6,384 nucleotides of DNA, from contig CAMJTZ010000110.1 of NCBI GenBank assembly GCA_946408865.1, positions 1-6,384 on the forward strand. The letters run 5' to 3'. Under the pieces are notes generated by a model. The model had not been told where the DNA came from, made no database searches, and saw only the letters and a program-made list of their open reading frames with translations. How positions within the stretch are numbered: position 1 is the first letter of the stretch; every line of letters starts with the position of its first letter. Positions 1 to 5,979 of the stretch are shown in pieces. Source of the stretch: an uncultured Clostridia bacterium (GTDB taxonomy: Bacteria > Bacillota_A > Clostridia > Christensenellales > Aristaeellaceae). A program made the translations under genes and the position numbers.

Positions 1-399
1 TTCACTCCCGCCGAGCAGCGCACCATGATGACGCTGTGGTGCATGATGCGCTCCCCGCTCATGATCGGCGCCGAAATGACAAAAAACGATGATTTTACGC
101 TTTCCCTGCTGACCAACGCATCCATCCTGGACATCCTGAAGGAAAGCTGGTGCGCGCATCCCCTGCGCACGCTTCCGGAGGAAAGTGTCTGGATCGCTCC
201 CCGCCGGGATGGAGGCGGAACCTATATTGCCCTTTTCAACCTGGGCGACCGCAGGCGCACCGTCTCCCTGTCCGCCGCGGAAGCCGGCCTTCCCGCCTTC
301 CGCGGACACGAGCTGTGGACCGGAAGGGAGCTCCGGAAAACGGACCTGCTCCGCACATCCCTCCCGCCTCATGACGCAGCGGTGTACCTGCTGAAATAA
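1..399 (+). CDS. Alpha-galactosidase, GH27 family, C-terminal fragment
   Basis: This is the last 132 residues of a protein that begins before the window. The reading frame is open from base 1 and stops with TAA at 397-399. Visible residues 11-23 contain TLWCMMRSPLMIG, which matches the conserved end of the GH27 catalytic barrel (consensus W-x-M-x-x-SPL-x-IG). The rest fits the GH27 C-terminal beta-sandwich: VW at residues 63-64, then a stretch ending in IALFNLGD, then ELWTG near 104-108, and a final PPHDAAVYLL strand. Members hydrolyse terminal alpha-galactosyl residues from galacto-oligosaccharides, galactomannans or galactolipids. The catalytic aspartates lie upstream and cannot be checked, so activity and any signal peptide are unknown. 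The next gene starts 14 bases downstream without a terminator, suggesting cotranscription. The family call is fairly sure; the exact substrate is not. Confidence 0.85.
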   Translation, partial: FTPAEQRTMMTLWCMMRSPLMIGAEMTKNDDFTLSLLTNASILDILKESWCAHPLRTLPEESVWIAPRRDGGGTYIALFNLGDRRRTVSLSAAEAGLPAFRGHELWTGRELRKTDLLRTSLPPHDAAVYLLK

Positions 400-413
400 A
401 AGGAGAAAGATAC

Positions 414-2021
414 ATGAAACGCTTATGGATGCTGCTGGTTCTCCTTGTGCTCCTGACAGCCTGTTCCGCCGCCGCAGCTGAGATGAAGATCACCTGCACC
501 CCGGAGAATCCGCGGGTCGGCGACTATGTGGACGTAACCGTTGTTCCGGACCGTGATGATTACCGGGAAATCACATGGGAGCTCCTGTATGACGGGGAAA
601 AGTCCATTACCTACAAGCCTGTCAACAACAGCAAGGAAACAAAGCTGCGTCTGAACGCTTCTTTCCGTCCGCGGAAGGAATGCACCTGCACGCTCCGTGT
701 CACCGCGGTCTACAGCCGGAAAGACAAGGAGATTTCGGAAATCACAATTCCCGTCTCCGGTTTCGCTCCCGGGCAGGAAGGGCCGGAAGTCATCTATTCC
801 CAGAAGGATGGCTGGTGGTACAAAAAATGGTATTCGAAAGCCAACGGCCGGGATCTCCAGAAATCCGCCTGCGCCATTTTTACGCTGAGCCACGCGCTGC
901 AGCGCATGGGATACACAGACGAATCCGTTCTGCCGGAAGTTCTCGGAAAAACCTATTCCTATTTTTACCGTCCGGGCGAAGGCACCAACAACAGCGGACT
1001 GATCGCCAAAGCGGCCGAGGTTTACGATTTCACCACGCAGAAGGATCTGATGCGCAGCGTGAAGGAAATCACCGCTTCCCTGAAGCAGGGAGACCTGCTC
1101 ACCTTCAGCATTGTCGACGGTCACATTGCGCTGGGGGACGCGCTGAGCGAGGACGGTACGAAAGTGCATATTGTGGACAGCGCTCCCGGCGCTACCTTTG
1201 AACGGATCCGGAAAAAAGGCAGTATTTTTTTCCGCAACGCGGACGGGACTTTCACACAGACAGACAACCCGGACGAGATTCCCGGCAGCCGCTGGTTTTT
1301 CGAAACACATGAGTACGGCGGCATGGAGTACTGGATGAGCATTGATTACTGCGCGCTGCGCGGCATGCGGATGATCCGGAAGCCCTGGCTCAAGGCAGAT
1401 CCCGGCACCGGAGCGGTCGGCGTCACAGTGGAATATGCCGGCGCGATGATGTCCAAAGTGATCCGCGGAGAGGAATCCTGGCGTGTGCCGACCCGGGACC
1501 TGATCCTGACAGGCAGCGAACCGCACGCGCCGAAGGTCGCAATCGTCACCGCGAAAAAAGGGACCACCCTGAAGGACGGCGCCGGCAAAACCATCCCCGG
1601 GCACAAAGGCATCCGGCCGAATGCGCTGGTACTGGTTCTCGAAGCCGGCGAAGATTCGGTTTACGCCTGGTGGGACAATACTTTCGGCTACCTTACTCCG
1701 GCGGATATCACCCTCCTGGACGCTGAACCGGAAGGGTTCGCCACAGGCGTCATTGCCATGAACGGAAACACCTCCGGCACGCGGACCGTTGCCGTTCACC
1801 GGAATCCGAAAGCAAACAGCGACAAGCTGGATTCCTGGAAAACCGGCACGCCCGTTTGTGTTGCGGAGAAAAAAGGTGATTTCTATCTGCTGGAGGCGAA
1901 AGGTTTCCGCGGGTGGGTCCATGCAAAATACGTGATCCTCGATCAGCCGGAAGGCACGGAGGCATCCAAAAATACGGAAGGAGGCCCGGACAATGGGCAG
2001 GAGATCAACAAAGGAGAATAA
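414..2021 (+). CDS. Secreted lipoprotein with C39-like cysteine peptidase core and two SH3-like domains
   Basis: The start is set by AGGAGA at 401-406, seven bases before the ATG. Residues 1-17 are a lipoprotein signal peptide: KR, a leucine-rich core, then lipobox LTAC with Cys17 as the lipidation site. Residues 24-116 look like a beta-sandwich (Ig-like) domain. Residues about 125-300 resemble a papain-fold C39-like peptidase: Gln149 before SAC (Cys153), GHIAL (His237) and HIVDS (Asp255) could form the oxyanion residue and Cys-His-Asp triad. Two bacterial SH3-like domains follow (about 373-437 and 443-511), the second ending GWVHAKYVIL, then a polar tail. SH3 domains of this kind often bind cell wall, so an envelope-anchored peptidase or amidase is plausible; the substrate is unknown. 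The gene's 3' end carries the ribosome binding site and start of the next gene. No true C39 ABC-transporter domain is present, so it is not a bacteriocin exporter. Domain calls are by eye. Confidence 0.7.
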   Translation: MKRLWMLLVLLVLLTACSAAAAEMKITCTPENPRVGDYVDVTVVPDRDDYREITWELLYDGEKSITYKPVNNSKETKLRLNASFRPRKECTCTLRVTAVYSRKDKEISEITIPVSGFAPGQEGPEVIYSQKDGWWYKKWYSKANGRDLQKSACAIFTLSHALQRMGYTDESVLPEVLGKTYSYFYRPGEGTNNSGLIAKAAEVYDFTTQKDLMRSVKEITASLKQGDLLTFSIVDGHIALGDALSEDGTKVHIVDSAPGATFERIRKKGSIFFRNADGTFTQTDNPDEIPGSRWFFETHEYGGMEYWMSIDYCALRGMRMIRKPWLKADPGTGAVGVTVEYAGAMMSKVIRGEESWRVPTRDLILTGSEPHAPKVAIVTAKKGTTLKDGAGKTIPGHKGIRPNALVLVLEAGEDSVYAWWDNTFGYLTPADITLLDAEPEGFATGVIAMNGNTSGTRTVAVHRNPKANSDKLDSWKTGTPVCVAEKKGDFYLLEAKGFRGWVHAKYVILDQPEGTEASKNTEGGPDNGQEINKGE

Positions 2022-2484
2022 ATCCGTCTGGCAGACCACCCGGGAGGAACTCGGGCTGACCCGGGAAAAAGCGGGAGAGCTGATTCCCGGTTTTTCCCCG
2101 GAACGGATTGAAAAAATCGAGAACGGCCGCACGCAGATCCAGCCGGAGGATGTAATACTGCTGGCGGAATACTATAAAACGCCGTCCCTGCGGAATTATT
2201 ACTGCGTCAACGAATGCCCGATCGGCCAGGTGCACGCGCTGAGAACCGAATCCAAGGAACTGGCGCAGATCGCTGTGGAAACGCTGAACGCGCTGAACAA
2301 GCTTTCCAAAAGCCGCGACCGGCTGCTGGAAATCGTGGAGGACGGCGAAATCCAGGCGGATGAATACGCGGATTTTGCCGAAATCAAGTCCACGCTGGAC
2401 CGCATCGCCCTGAGCGTTTCCAACCTGCAGCTTTGGGTGGATGAACAGATTGCCTCCGGCCATCTGAAAAAGCCGGGTGTCTGA
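1993..2484 (+). CDS. XRE-family helix-turn-helix protein with CxxxC motif
   Basis: This 163-residue protein starts inside the preceding gene, overlapping it by 29 bases in another frame. AAGGAGG at 1978-1984, eight bases before the ATG, fixes the start and suggests translational coupling. Residues about 13-66 form a Cro/C1-type DNA-binding domain: LTREKAGELI as helix two, SPERIEKIENG as the recognition helix, then a helix containing PEDVILLAEYY. A short YYCVNECPIG segment follows with Cys71 and Cys75 in a CxxxC spacing. The remainder (about 85-158) is predicted to be helical, rich in Leu, Glu and Lys, and likely a dimerisation or effector region. I recall similar HTH proteins with a C-x-x-x-C-PIG segment from Clostridia, but know of no defined function. 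The cysteines could bind metal or sense redox; that is inference. It probably regulates transcription, perhaps of its own operon. No palindromic operator was identified. Confidence 0.82.
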   Translation: MGRRSTKENKSVWQTTREELGLTREKAGELIPGFSPERIEKIENGRTQIQPEDVILLAEYYKTPSLRNYYCVNECPIGQVHALRTESKELAQIAVETLNALNKLSKSRDRLLEIVEDGEIQADEYADFAEIKSTLDRIALSVSNLQLWVDEQIASGHLKKPGV

Positions 2485-2498
2485 TTTCTGTATTTCGC

Positions 2499-2527
2499 TT
2501 GACCATTATCGGAATCTTGTTTATATT
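2499..2527 (+). promoter_or_regulatory. Sigma-A promoter for the cofE-like gene
   Basis: TTGACC at 2499-2504 (one mismatch to TTGACA) and TATATT at 2522-2527 (one mismatch to TATAAT) are separated by exactly 17 bases, and the surrounding stretch is much richer in A and T than the genes. The predicted transcription start is near 2533-2535, about 37 bases before the ATG at 2571. It lies 14 bases after the stop of the XRE gene, so the cofE-like gene has its own promoter, though read-through from upstream is not excluded as no terminator is visible between them. Confidence 0.8.
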
Positions 2528-2533
2528 TCACAG

Positions 2534-2553
2534 CGGGCTGAAAAAGAAGCCCG
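2534..2553 (+). other. GC-rich hairpin at the 5' end of the cofE-like mRNA
   Basis: CGGGCT at 2534-2539 pairs perfectly with AGCCCG at 2548-2553 around an eight-base A-rich loop. It is not followed by a T run, so it is not a terminator. With the predicted transcription start near 2534, the message would begin directly with this stem, and the ribosome binding site follows two bases after it. Stems at the very 5' end are known to slow RNA decay in some bacteria; that role here is inferred. Confidence 0.5.
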
Positions 2554-2555
2554 GG

Positions 2556-2563
2556 AAAGGAAG
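2556..2563 (+). promoter_or_regulatory. Ribosome binding site fixing the cofE-like start at 2571
   Basis: AAAGGAAG lies seven bases before ATG 2571. An upstream in-frame TTG at 2499 would add 24 residues, but that TTG is the -35 box of the promoter and would not be in the transcript from it, so 2571 is the better start. Confidence 0.75.
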
Positions 2564-2570
2564 CACCTTT

Positions 2571-3773
2571 ATGGAAAAGAACATCAGAAGAGTCGGCACA
2601 GTATCCCGCGGAATCCGCTGCCCGATTATCCGGCAGGGGGATGACCTGGCCTCCATCGTGGCGGAAAACGTCCTGCTGGCCGCAAAAGACGAGGGGTTCT
2701 CCCTCCGTGACCGGGACGTCATTGCCGTAACCGAATCCGTTGTCGCACGCGCGCAGGGAAACTACGCGTCCGTGCAGGACATCGCCGCGGATGTCCGCGC
2801 GAAGACCGGCGGCGGCACCGTCGGCGTGATCTTCCCGATCCTGAGCCGCAATCGCTTCGCGATCTGCCTGCGCGGCATCGCCATGGGTGTGAAGAAGATT
2901 GTTCTCATGCTCTCCTATCCGTCGGATGAAGTTGGCAACGAACTGGTCAGCCTGGATAAGGTGGATGAAGCGGGCGTCAATCCGTATTCCGATGTGCTTT
3001 CCCTGGAAAAATACCGCGAGCTGTTCGGTGAATGCCGTCATGAGTTTACCGGTGTGGACTATGTCTCCTATTACACGGAAGTCATCCGGGAAGCCGGCGC
3101 GGAAGCGGAAATCATCTTTGCCAACCAGCCCCGCGCCATTCTCGATTACACCGATACCGTGATCGCCTGTGATATCCATACCCGGGCCCGTACAAAGCGT
3201 ATTCTGAAAGCCGCCGGCGCCAAAACGGTTCTCACCCTCGACGAGATCCTGAACGCCCCGGTCAACGGCTCCGGATACAATGAAAAGTACGGCCTTCTCG
3301 GCTCCAACAAGAGCACGGAAGACACCGTCAAGCTTTTCCCGCGTGAATCCCTTTCCCTGGTGGAAGAGATTCAGGCCCGCATTCTGAAGGAAACCGGGAA
3401 GCATGTAGAAGTCATGGTCTATGGCGACGGCGCCTTCAAGGATCCCAAGGGCAAGATCTGGGAGCTGGCGGATCCGGTGGTCTCCCCCGCCCATACTTCC
3501 GGCCTGATCGGCACCCCCAACGAACTGAAACTGAAGTACCTGGCCGACAATGATTTCGCCAGTCTCAGCGGTGAAGAGCTGAAAAAGGCCATTGAAGCCA
3601 GTATCCGCGCCAAGGACGGCAACCTGAAAGGCAAGATGGCTTCCGAAGGAACCACGCCCCGCCAGCTGACGGATCTGATCGGCTCCCTCTGTGACCTGAC
3701 CAGCGGCTCCGGCGACAAGGGAACGCCCGTCGTTCTCGTCCAGGGATACTTTGACAACTACACAAACGAATAA
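2571..3773 (+). CDS. CofE-like protein (F420-0:L-glutamate ligase family), function uncertain
   Basis: The protein is 400 residues from the ATG at 2571. Its N-terminal half resembles the CofE/F420-0 gamma-glutamyl ligase fold: PIIRQGDDLASIV (18-30), RDVIAVTESVVARAQGNY (48-65) and SRNRFAICLRGIAMGV (92-107). Later come GSNKSTED (about 244-251), then YGDGAFKDP (284-292) and IWELADPVVSP (296-306), where the acidic and polar residues could bind metal or nucleotide. True CofE adds glutamates to coenzyme F420 using GTP and is about 250 residues long; this protein is much longer. No other F420 gene is in the window, and Clostridia are not generally known as F420 producers, so the real substrate is probably different. 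No signal peptide or membrane segment is seen, so it is likely cytosolic. It has its own promoter and a strong terminator, suggesting a single-gene unit. Family membership is fairly sure; the reaction is not. Confidence 0.75.
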   Translation: MEKNIRRVGTVSRGIRCPIIRQGDDLASIVAENVLLAAKDEGFSLRDRDVIAVTESVVARAQGNYASVQDIAADVRAKTGGGTVGVIFPILSRNRFAICLRGIAMGVKKIVLMLSYPSDEVGNELVSLDKVDEAGVNPYSDVLSLEKYRELFGECRHEFTGVDYVSYYTEVIREAGAEAEIIFANQPRAILDYTDTVIACDIHTRARTKRILKAAGAKTVLTLDEILNAPVNGSGYNEKYGLLGSNKSTEDTVKLFPRESLSLVEEIQARILKETGKHVEVMVYGDGAFKDPKGKIWELADPVVSPAHTSGLIGTPNELKLKYLADNDFASLSGEELKKAIEASIRAKDGNLKGKMASEGTTPRQLTDLIGSLCDLTSGSGDKGTPVVLVQGYFDNYTNE

Positions 3774-3794
3774 TTCCGATTCGGGGCATAAAAC

Positions 3795-3837
3795 AGGGAC
3801 CGCGGTTTTGAACCGCAGTCCCTTCTTCTTTTCTTTT
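3795..3837. terminator. Intrinsic terminator between convergent genes, probably bidirectional
   Basis: AGGGAC (3795-3800) and GCGGTT (3802-3807) pair with AACCGC (3811-3816) and GTCCCT (3818-3823), leaving one C/A mismatch and a three-base loop. On the plus strand a T-rich run (3823-3837, interrupted by C) follows, making a strong terminator for the cofE-like gene, whose stop is 21 bases upstream. On the minus strand the stem is 27 bases after the IspH–S1 stop and is followed shortly by TTTT, a weaker tail that could still end that transcript. Confidence 0.88.
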
Positions 3838-3850
3838 GACCGGGCGCTGA

Positions 3851-5893
3851 TTACTCTTTGGCCTTCTTCTCAGCAGCAGCTTCCACGACGCCTTCCACGG
3901 CTTCAGCGACTTCTTCCGCCACGGTTGTGTCAGAAGCAACGATTTCGTATTCTGCTTCGGGAGCAACTTCTTCCTCAGCCGCGGGCACTTCGGGTTCCAG
4001 CGCCTGGCGGATGCTCAGGCTGATGCGTTTCTTCTCGGGATCCACGCCCAGCACCTTCACCTTGACTTCTTCGCCGACCTTCACGGCGTCTTCCACCTTG
4101 GCCACGCGGGTCGTCGAGCACTGGCTGATATGAACCAGACCGTCCAGGCCGGGCTCCAGTTCCACGAACGCGCCGAAATCAGTGATCCGGACCACTTTGC
4201 CGTCCACGATTTCGCCTTCGGGATACTTCTCCGCCGCGCCGTCCCACGGATGGGGCTGCAGCTGCTTGTAACCAAGCTGAATCCGTTCCTTTTCGCGGTC
4301 CAGGCTCAGCACCTTGACATCCACTTCCTGGTTGGGCTTGACCACTTCGCTGGGATGCTTGATCCGGCCCCAGCTCAGATCCGTGATGTGAATCAGGCCG
4401 TCAACGCCGCCGACATCCACAAACGCGCCGAAGTCGGTCAGGCGGCGGACAATACCGTGAATGACGATACCCTCTTCCAGCTTCTCCCAGGCTTCTTTCT
4501 TCTTCGCAGCGGATTCTTCCGCCACAACGGCCTTGCGGCTCGCGACAACGCGCTTCTTCTGCTTATCGACTTCGATGATCTTCAGCTTCATGTCCTTGCC
4601 GACATAATCCGCGATCTTCTCAACATAGCGCTGGCTCAGCTGGCTGGCCGGCACAAAGGCGCGCACACCGCCGATATCGGCGATCAGGCCGCCCTTGACG
4701 GCTTCCTTGCCGACGGCTTCCACATACTCGCCTGCTTCGTACTTTTCCATCAGGGCGTCCCACGCCTTGCGGTTGACGATGTTGCGCTGGCTCAGCAGCA
4801 CATTGCCTTCGCCGTCGTTAACTTTGACGACTTCGACTTCAATTTCATCGTCCAGTTTGACATCCTGGTCAACCAGATCCGCGCGCTTGATCAGGCCGTC
4901 CGCCTTGTAGCCGATGCTGACGCAGACTTCATCGTCGGTGATCTGCACAACTTTTCCGGTCAACGTCTGTCCGGGCCGGATCCTCACCAGAGTAGATTCG
5001 ACTTCTGCCATGAAGTCATTGTGGTTTTCCTCCTCCTGGGGTTGGGTCAGGTCCTTGTTTTCCAGTTCGCTCATGCGTGTGACAACCTCCTTAAGTGAAT
5101 CCGTCGGCGTTGATGCACCGGCGGTGATTCCAATCTTCGCGGAATCATATTTTGCAAAGGCGGGCGGTATCTCCGCCGCACTCTCTACCAGGATCGTCTG
5201 CGGACATCCGGCTTTGCAGATGTCGTACAGTTTGTGCGTATTGGCGCTGTTCCTTCCGCCGACGACGATCATCGCGTCGCTCCGGGCGGCCAGCTCTGCG
5301 GCCTCCTTCTGGCGGATCTCCGTCGCGCTGCAGATCGTGCAGTGGCTGTTCAGCTTCCGCACCTTCCGCTTCAGGGCCGCCAGGATCGATTCCCACCGTG
5401 CCTGGGGAAAGGTGGTCTGGCATACGGCGACAGCCTTTTCCATCTCCGGCAGGCTTTCCGCCTCCGCGGCCTCTGCGATGATCCGGACTTCGCCATGGGC
5501 CCAGCCGGCCGTTCCGCGGACTTCCGGATGGTCTTTCTCCCCCACCAGGATGACCGCCGTCCCGTCCTGCGAGCTTTCCTCCACGATGCGGTGGAGCTTC
5601 TCCACAAAGGGACAGGTCAGGTTCAGGATCTCACTTCCGGCGGACTCCAACTGCTCCAGCACCTCCGGCGAAACGCCGTGGCTCCGGATCAGCACCCGGC
5701 GGCCTGCGGCCTGCTCCGGGCTGTTGATGGTCTCCAGTCCGCGCTCCGCCAGGCGGCGGACCACTTCCGGATTATGGATCAGCTCTCCGAGGGAGCAGGA
5801 TGGAATACCGTCCCCTGTGGCGGCCTCCGCCATTTCCACCGCGCGCCTGACGCCCATACAGAATCCGGCGTGTGCGGCAACCTCTACAGGCAT
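3851..5893 (-). CDS. ispH: IspH–ribosomal protein S1 fusion (HMBPP reductase with four S1 domains)
   Basis: AAAGGA at 5901-5906, seven bases before the ATG, sets the start of this 680-residue protein. Residues 1 to about 278 are IspH, the iron-sulfur enzyme reducing HMBPP to IPP and DMAPP in the last MEP-pathway step. Cluster ligands Cys12 ([10 protein letters not shown]), Cys94 (NLTCPFV) and Cys188 (TICSAT) are present, with active-site His40, His72, His122, Glu124, TT at 160-161, Ser216, Asn218 and Ser261. An acidic linker (about 275-300) leads to four S1 RNA-binding repeats at about 306-370, 387-454, 473-544 and 559-630. The last two carry the classic FGAFV and GLxHI motifs, and QPHPW separates them. 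The Ala/Glu-rich tail (635-680) looks disordered. Four repeats is usual for Gram-positive S1, against six in E. coli. The same fusion is known in other Clostridia. No stop or frameshift occurs at the junction. An internal start may also give free S1. Downstream of plsC, it probably shares its operon. Confidence 0.93.
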   Translation of the reverse strand: MPVEVAAHAGFCMGVRRAVEMAEAATGDGIPSCSLGELIHNPEVVRRLAERGLETINSPEQAAGRRVLIRSHGVSPEVLEQLESAGSEILNLTCPFVEKLHRIVEESSQDGTAVILVGEKDHPEVRGTAGWAHGEVRIIAEAAEAESLPEMEKAVAVCQTTFPQARWESILAALKRKVRKLNSHCTICSATEIRQKEAAELAARSDAMIVVGGRNSANTHKLYDICKAGCPQTILVESAAEIPPAFAKYDSAKIGITAGASTPTDSLKEVVTRMSELENKDLTQPQEEENHNDFMAEVESTLVRIRPGQTLTGKVVQITDDEVCVSIGYKADGLIKRADLVDQDVKLDDEIEVEVVKVNDGEGNVLLSQRNIVNRKAWDALMEKYEAGEYVEAVGKEAVKGGLIADIGGVRAFVPASQLSQRYVEKIADYVGKDMKLKIIEVDKQKKRVVASRKAVVAEESAAKKKEAWEKLEEGIVIHGIVRRLTDFGAFVDVGGVDGLIHITDLSWGRIKHPSEVVKPNQEVDVKVLSLDREKERIQLGYKQLQPHPWDGAAEKYPEGEIVDGKVVRITDFGAFVELEPGLDGLVHISQCSTTRVAKVEDAVKVGEEVKVKVLGVDPEKKRISLSIRQALEPEVPAAEEEVAPEAEYEIVASDTTVAEEVAEAVEGVVEAAAEKKAKE
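5072..5092 (-). promoter_or_regulatory. Internal Shine-Dalgarno and in-frame ATG at the IspH/S1 junction
   Basis: Read on the minus strand, AAGGAGGTT (5092-5084) is a perfect match to the anti-Shine-Dalgarno sequence and lies 11 bases before an in-frame ATG (5074-5072, Met274). Initiation there would yield a protein of 407 residues starting MSELENKDL, which is essentially a free four-domain ribosomal protein S1. The bases also encode Lys268-Glu269-Val270, part of the conserved IspH C-terminal KEV segment, so the match could be a by-product of the protein sequence. The spacing is a little longer than ideal. Confidence 0.5.
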
Positions 5894-5979
5894 AATCCGA
5901 TCCTTTCCCCTTAAATACGCTTCAACATAAATATTTCCTCTTTCATTACATTAATTCCTGCAATGATATAAGAAAATAT
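5894..5979 (-). other. AT-rich gap between plsC and ispH, with possible 11-codon leader frame
   Basis: This 86-base stretch is far richer in A and T than its flanks. It holds the ribosome binding site of the fusion gene. No convincing pair of -35 and -10 boxes and no terminator was found, so it may carry an untypical promoter or simply be a spacer within the operon. A tiny minus-strand frame at 5946-5911 ([11 protein letters not shown], stop TAA) has AGGAA eight bases before its ATG and ends four bases before the ispH ribosome binding site; whether it is translated is unknown. Confidence 0.4.

Noticed and set aside
414..2021. Reading the C39-like protein as a bacteriocin-processing ABC exporter
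   Set aside because: There are no transmembrane or ATPase domains; it has a lipoprotein signal and SH3-like domains instead.
423..2132. 569-codon open frame on the minus strand, opposite the lipoprotein gene
   Set aside because: It is antisense to a gene with a signal peptide, good ribosome binding site and recognisable domains. Its own translation shows no known motif; long shadow frames are expected where codons end in G or C.
2499..2570. TTG start at 2499 giving a 424-residue cofE-like protein
   Set aside because: The TTG is the -35 box of the promoter, the extra 24 residues do not resemble the family, and ATG 2571 has its own well-spaced ribosome binding site.
2199..3494. 431-codon minus-strand open frame spanning the XRE gene and the cofE-like gene
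   Set aside because: It crosses an intergenic promoter and two clear plus-strand genes, and its protein has no family resemblance.
4100..4470. Repeated DNA within the S1 part of the fusion gene
   Set aside because: The similarity is at protein level between S1 repeats (FGAFV, GLxHI); the bases differ enough that no recent duplication or mobile repeat is implied.
4130..5930. Two long plus-strand open frames (322 and 338 codons) opposite the IspH–S1 gene
   Set aside because: The minus-strand protein has all IspH ligands and S1 motifs; the plus-strand products are low-complexity shadows.
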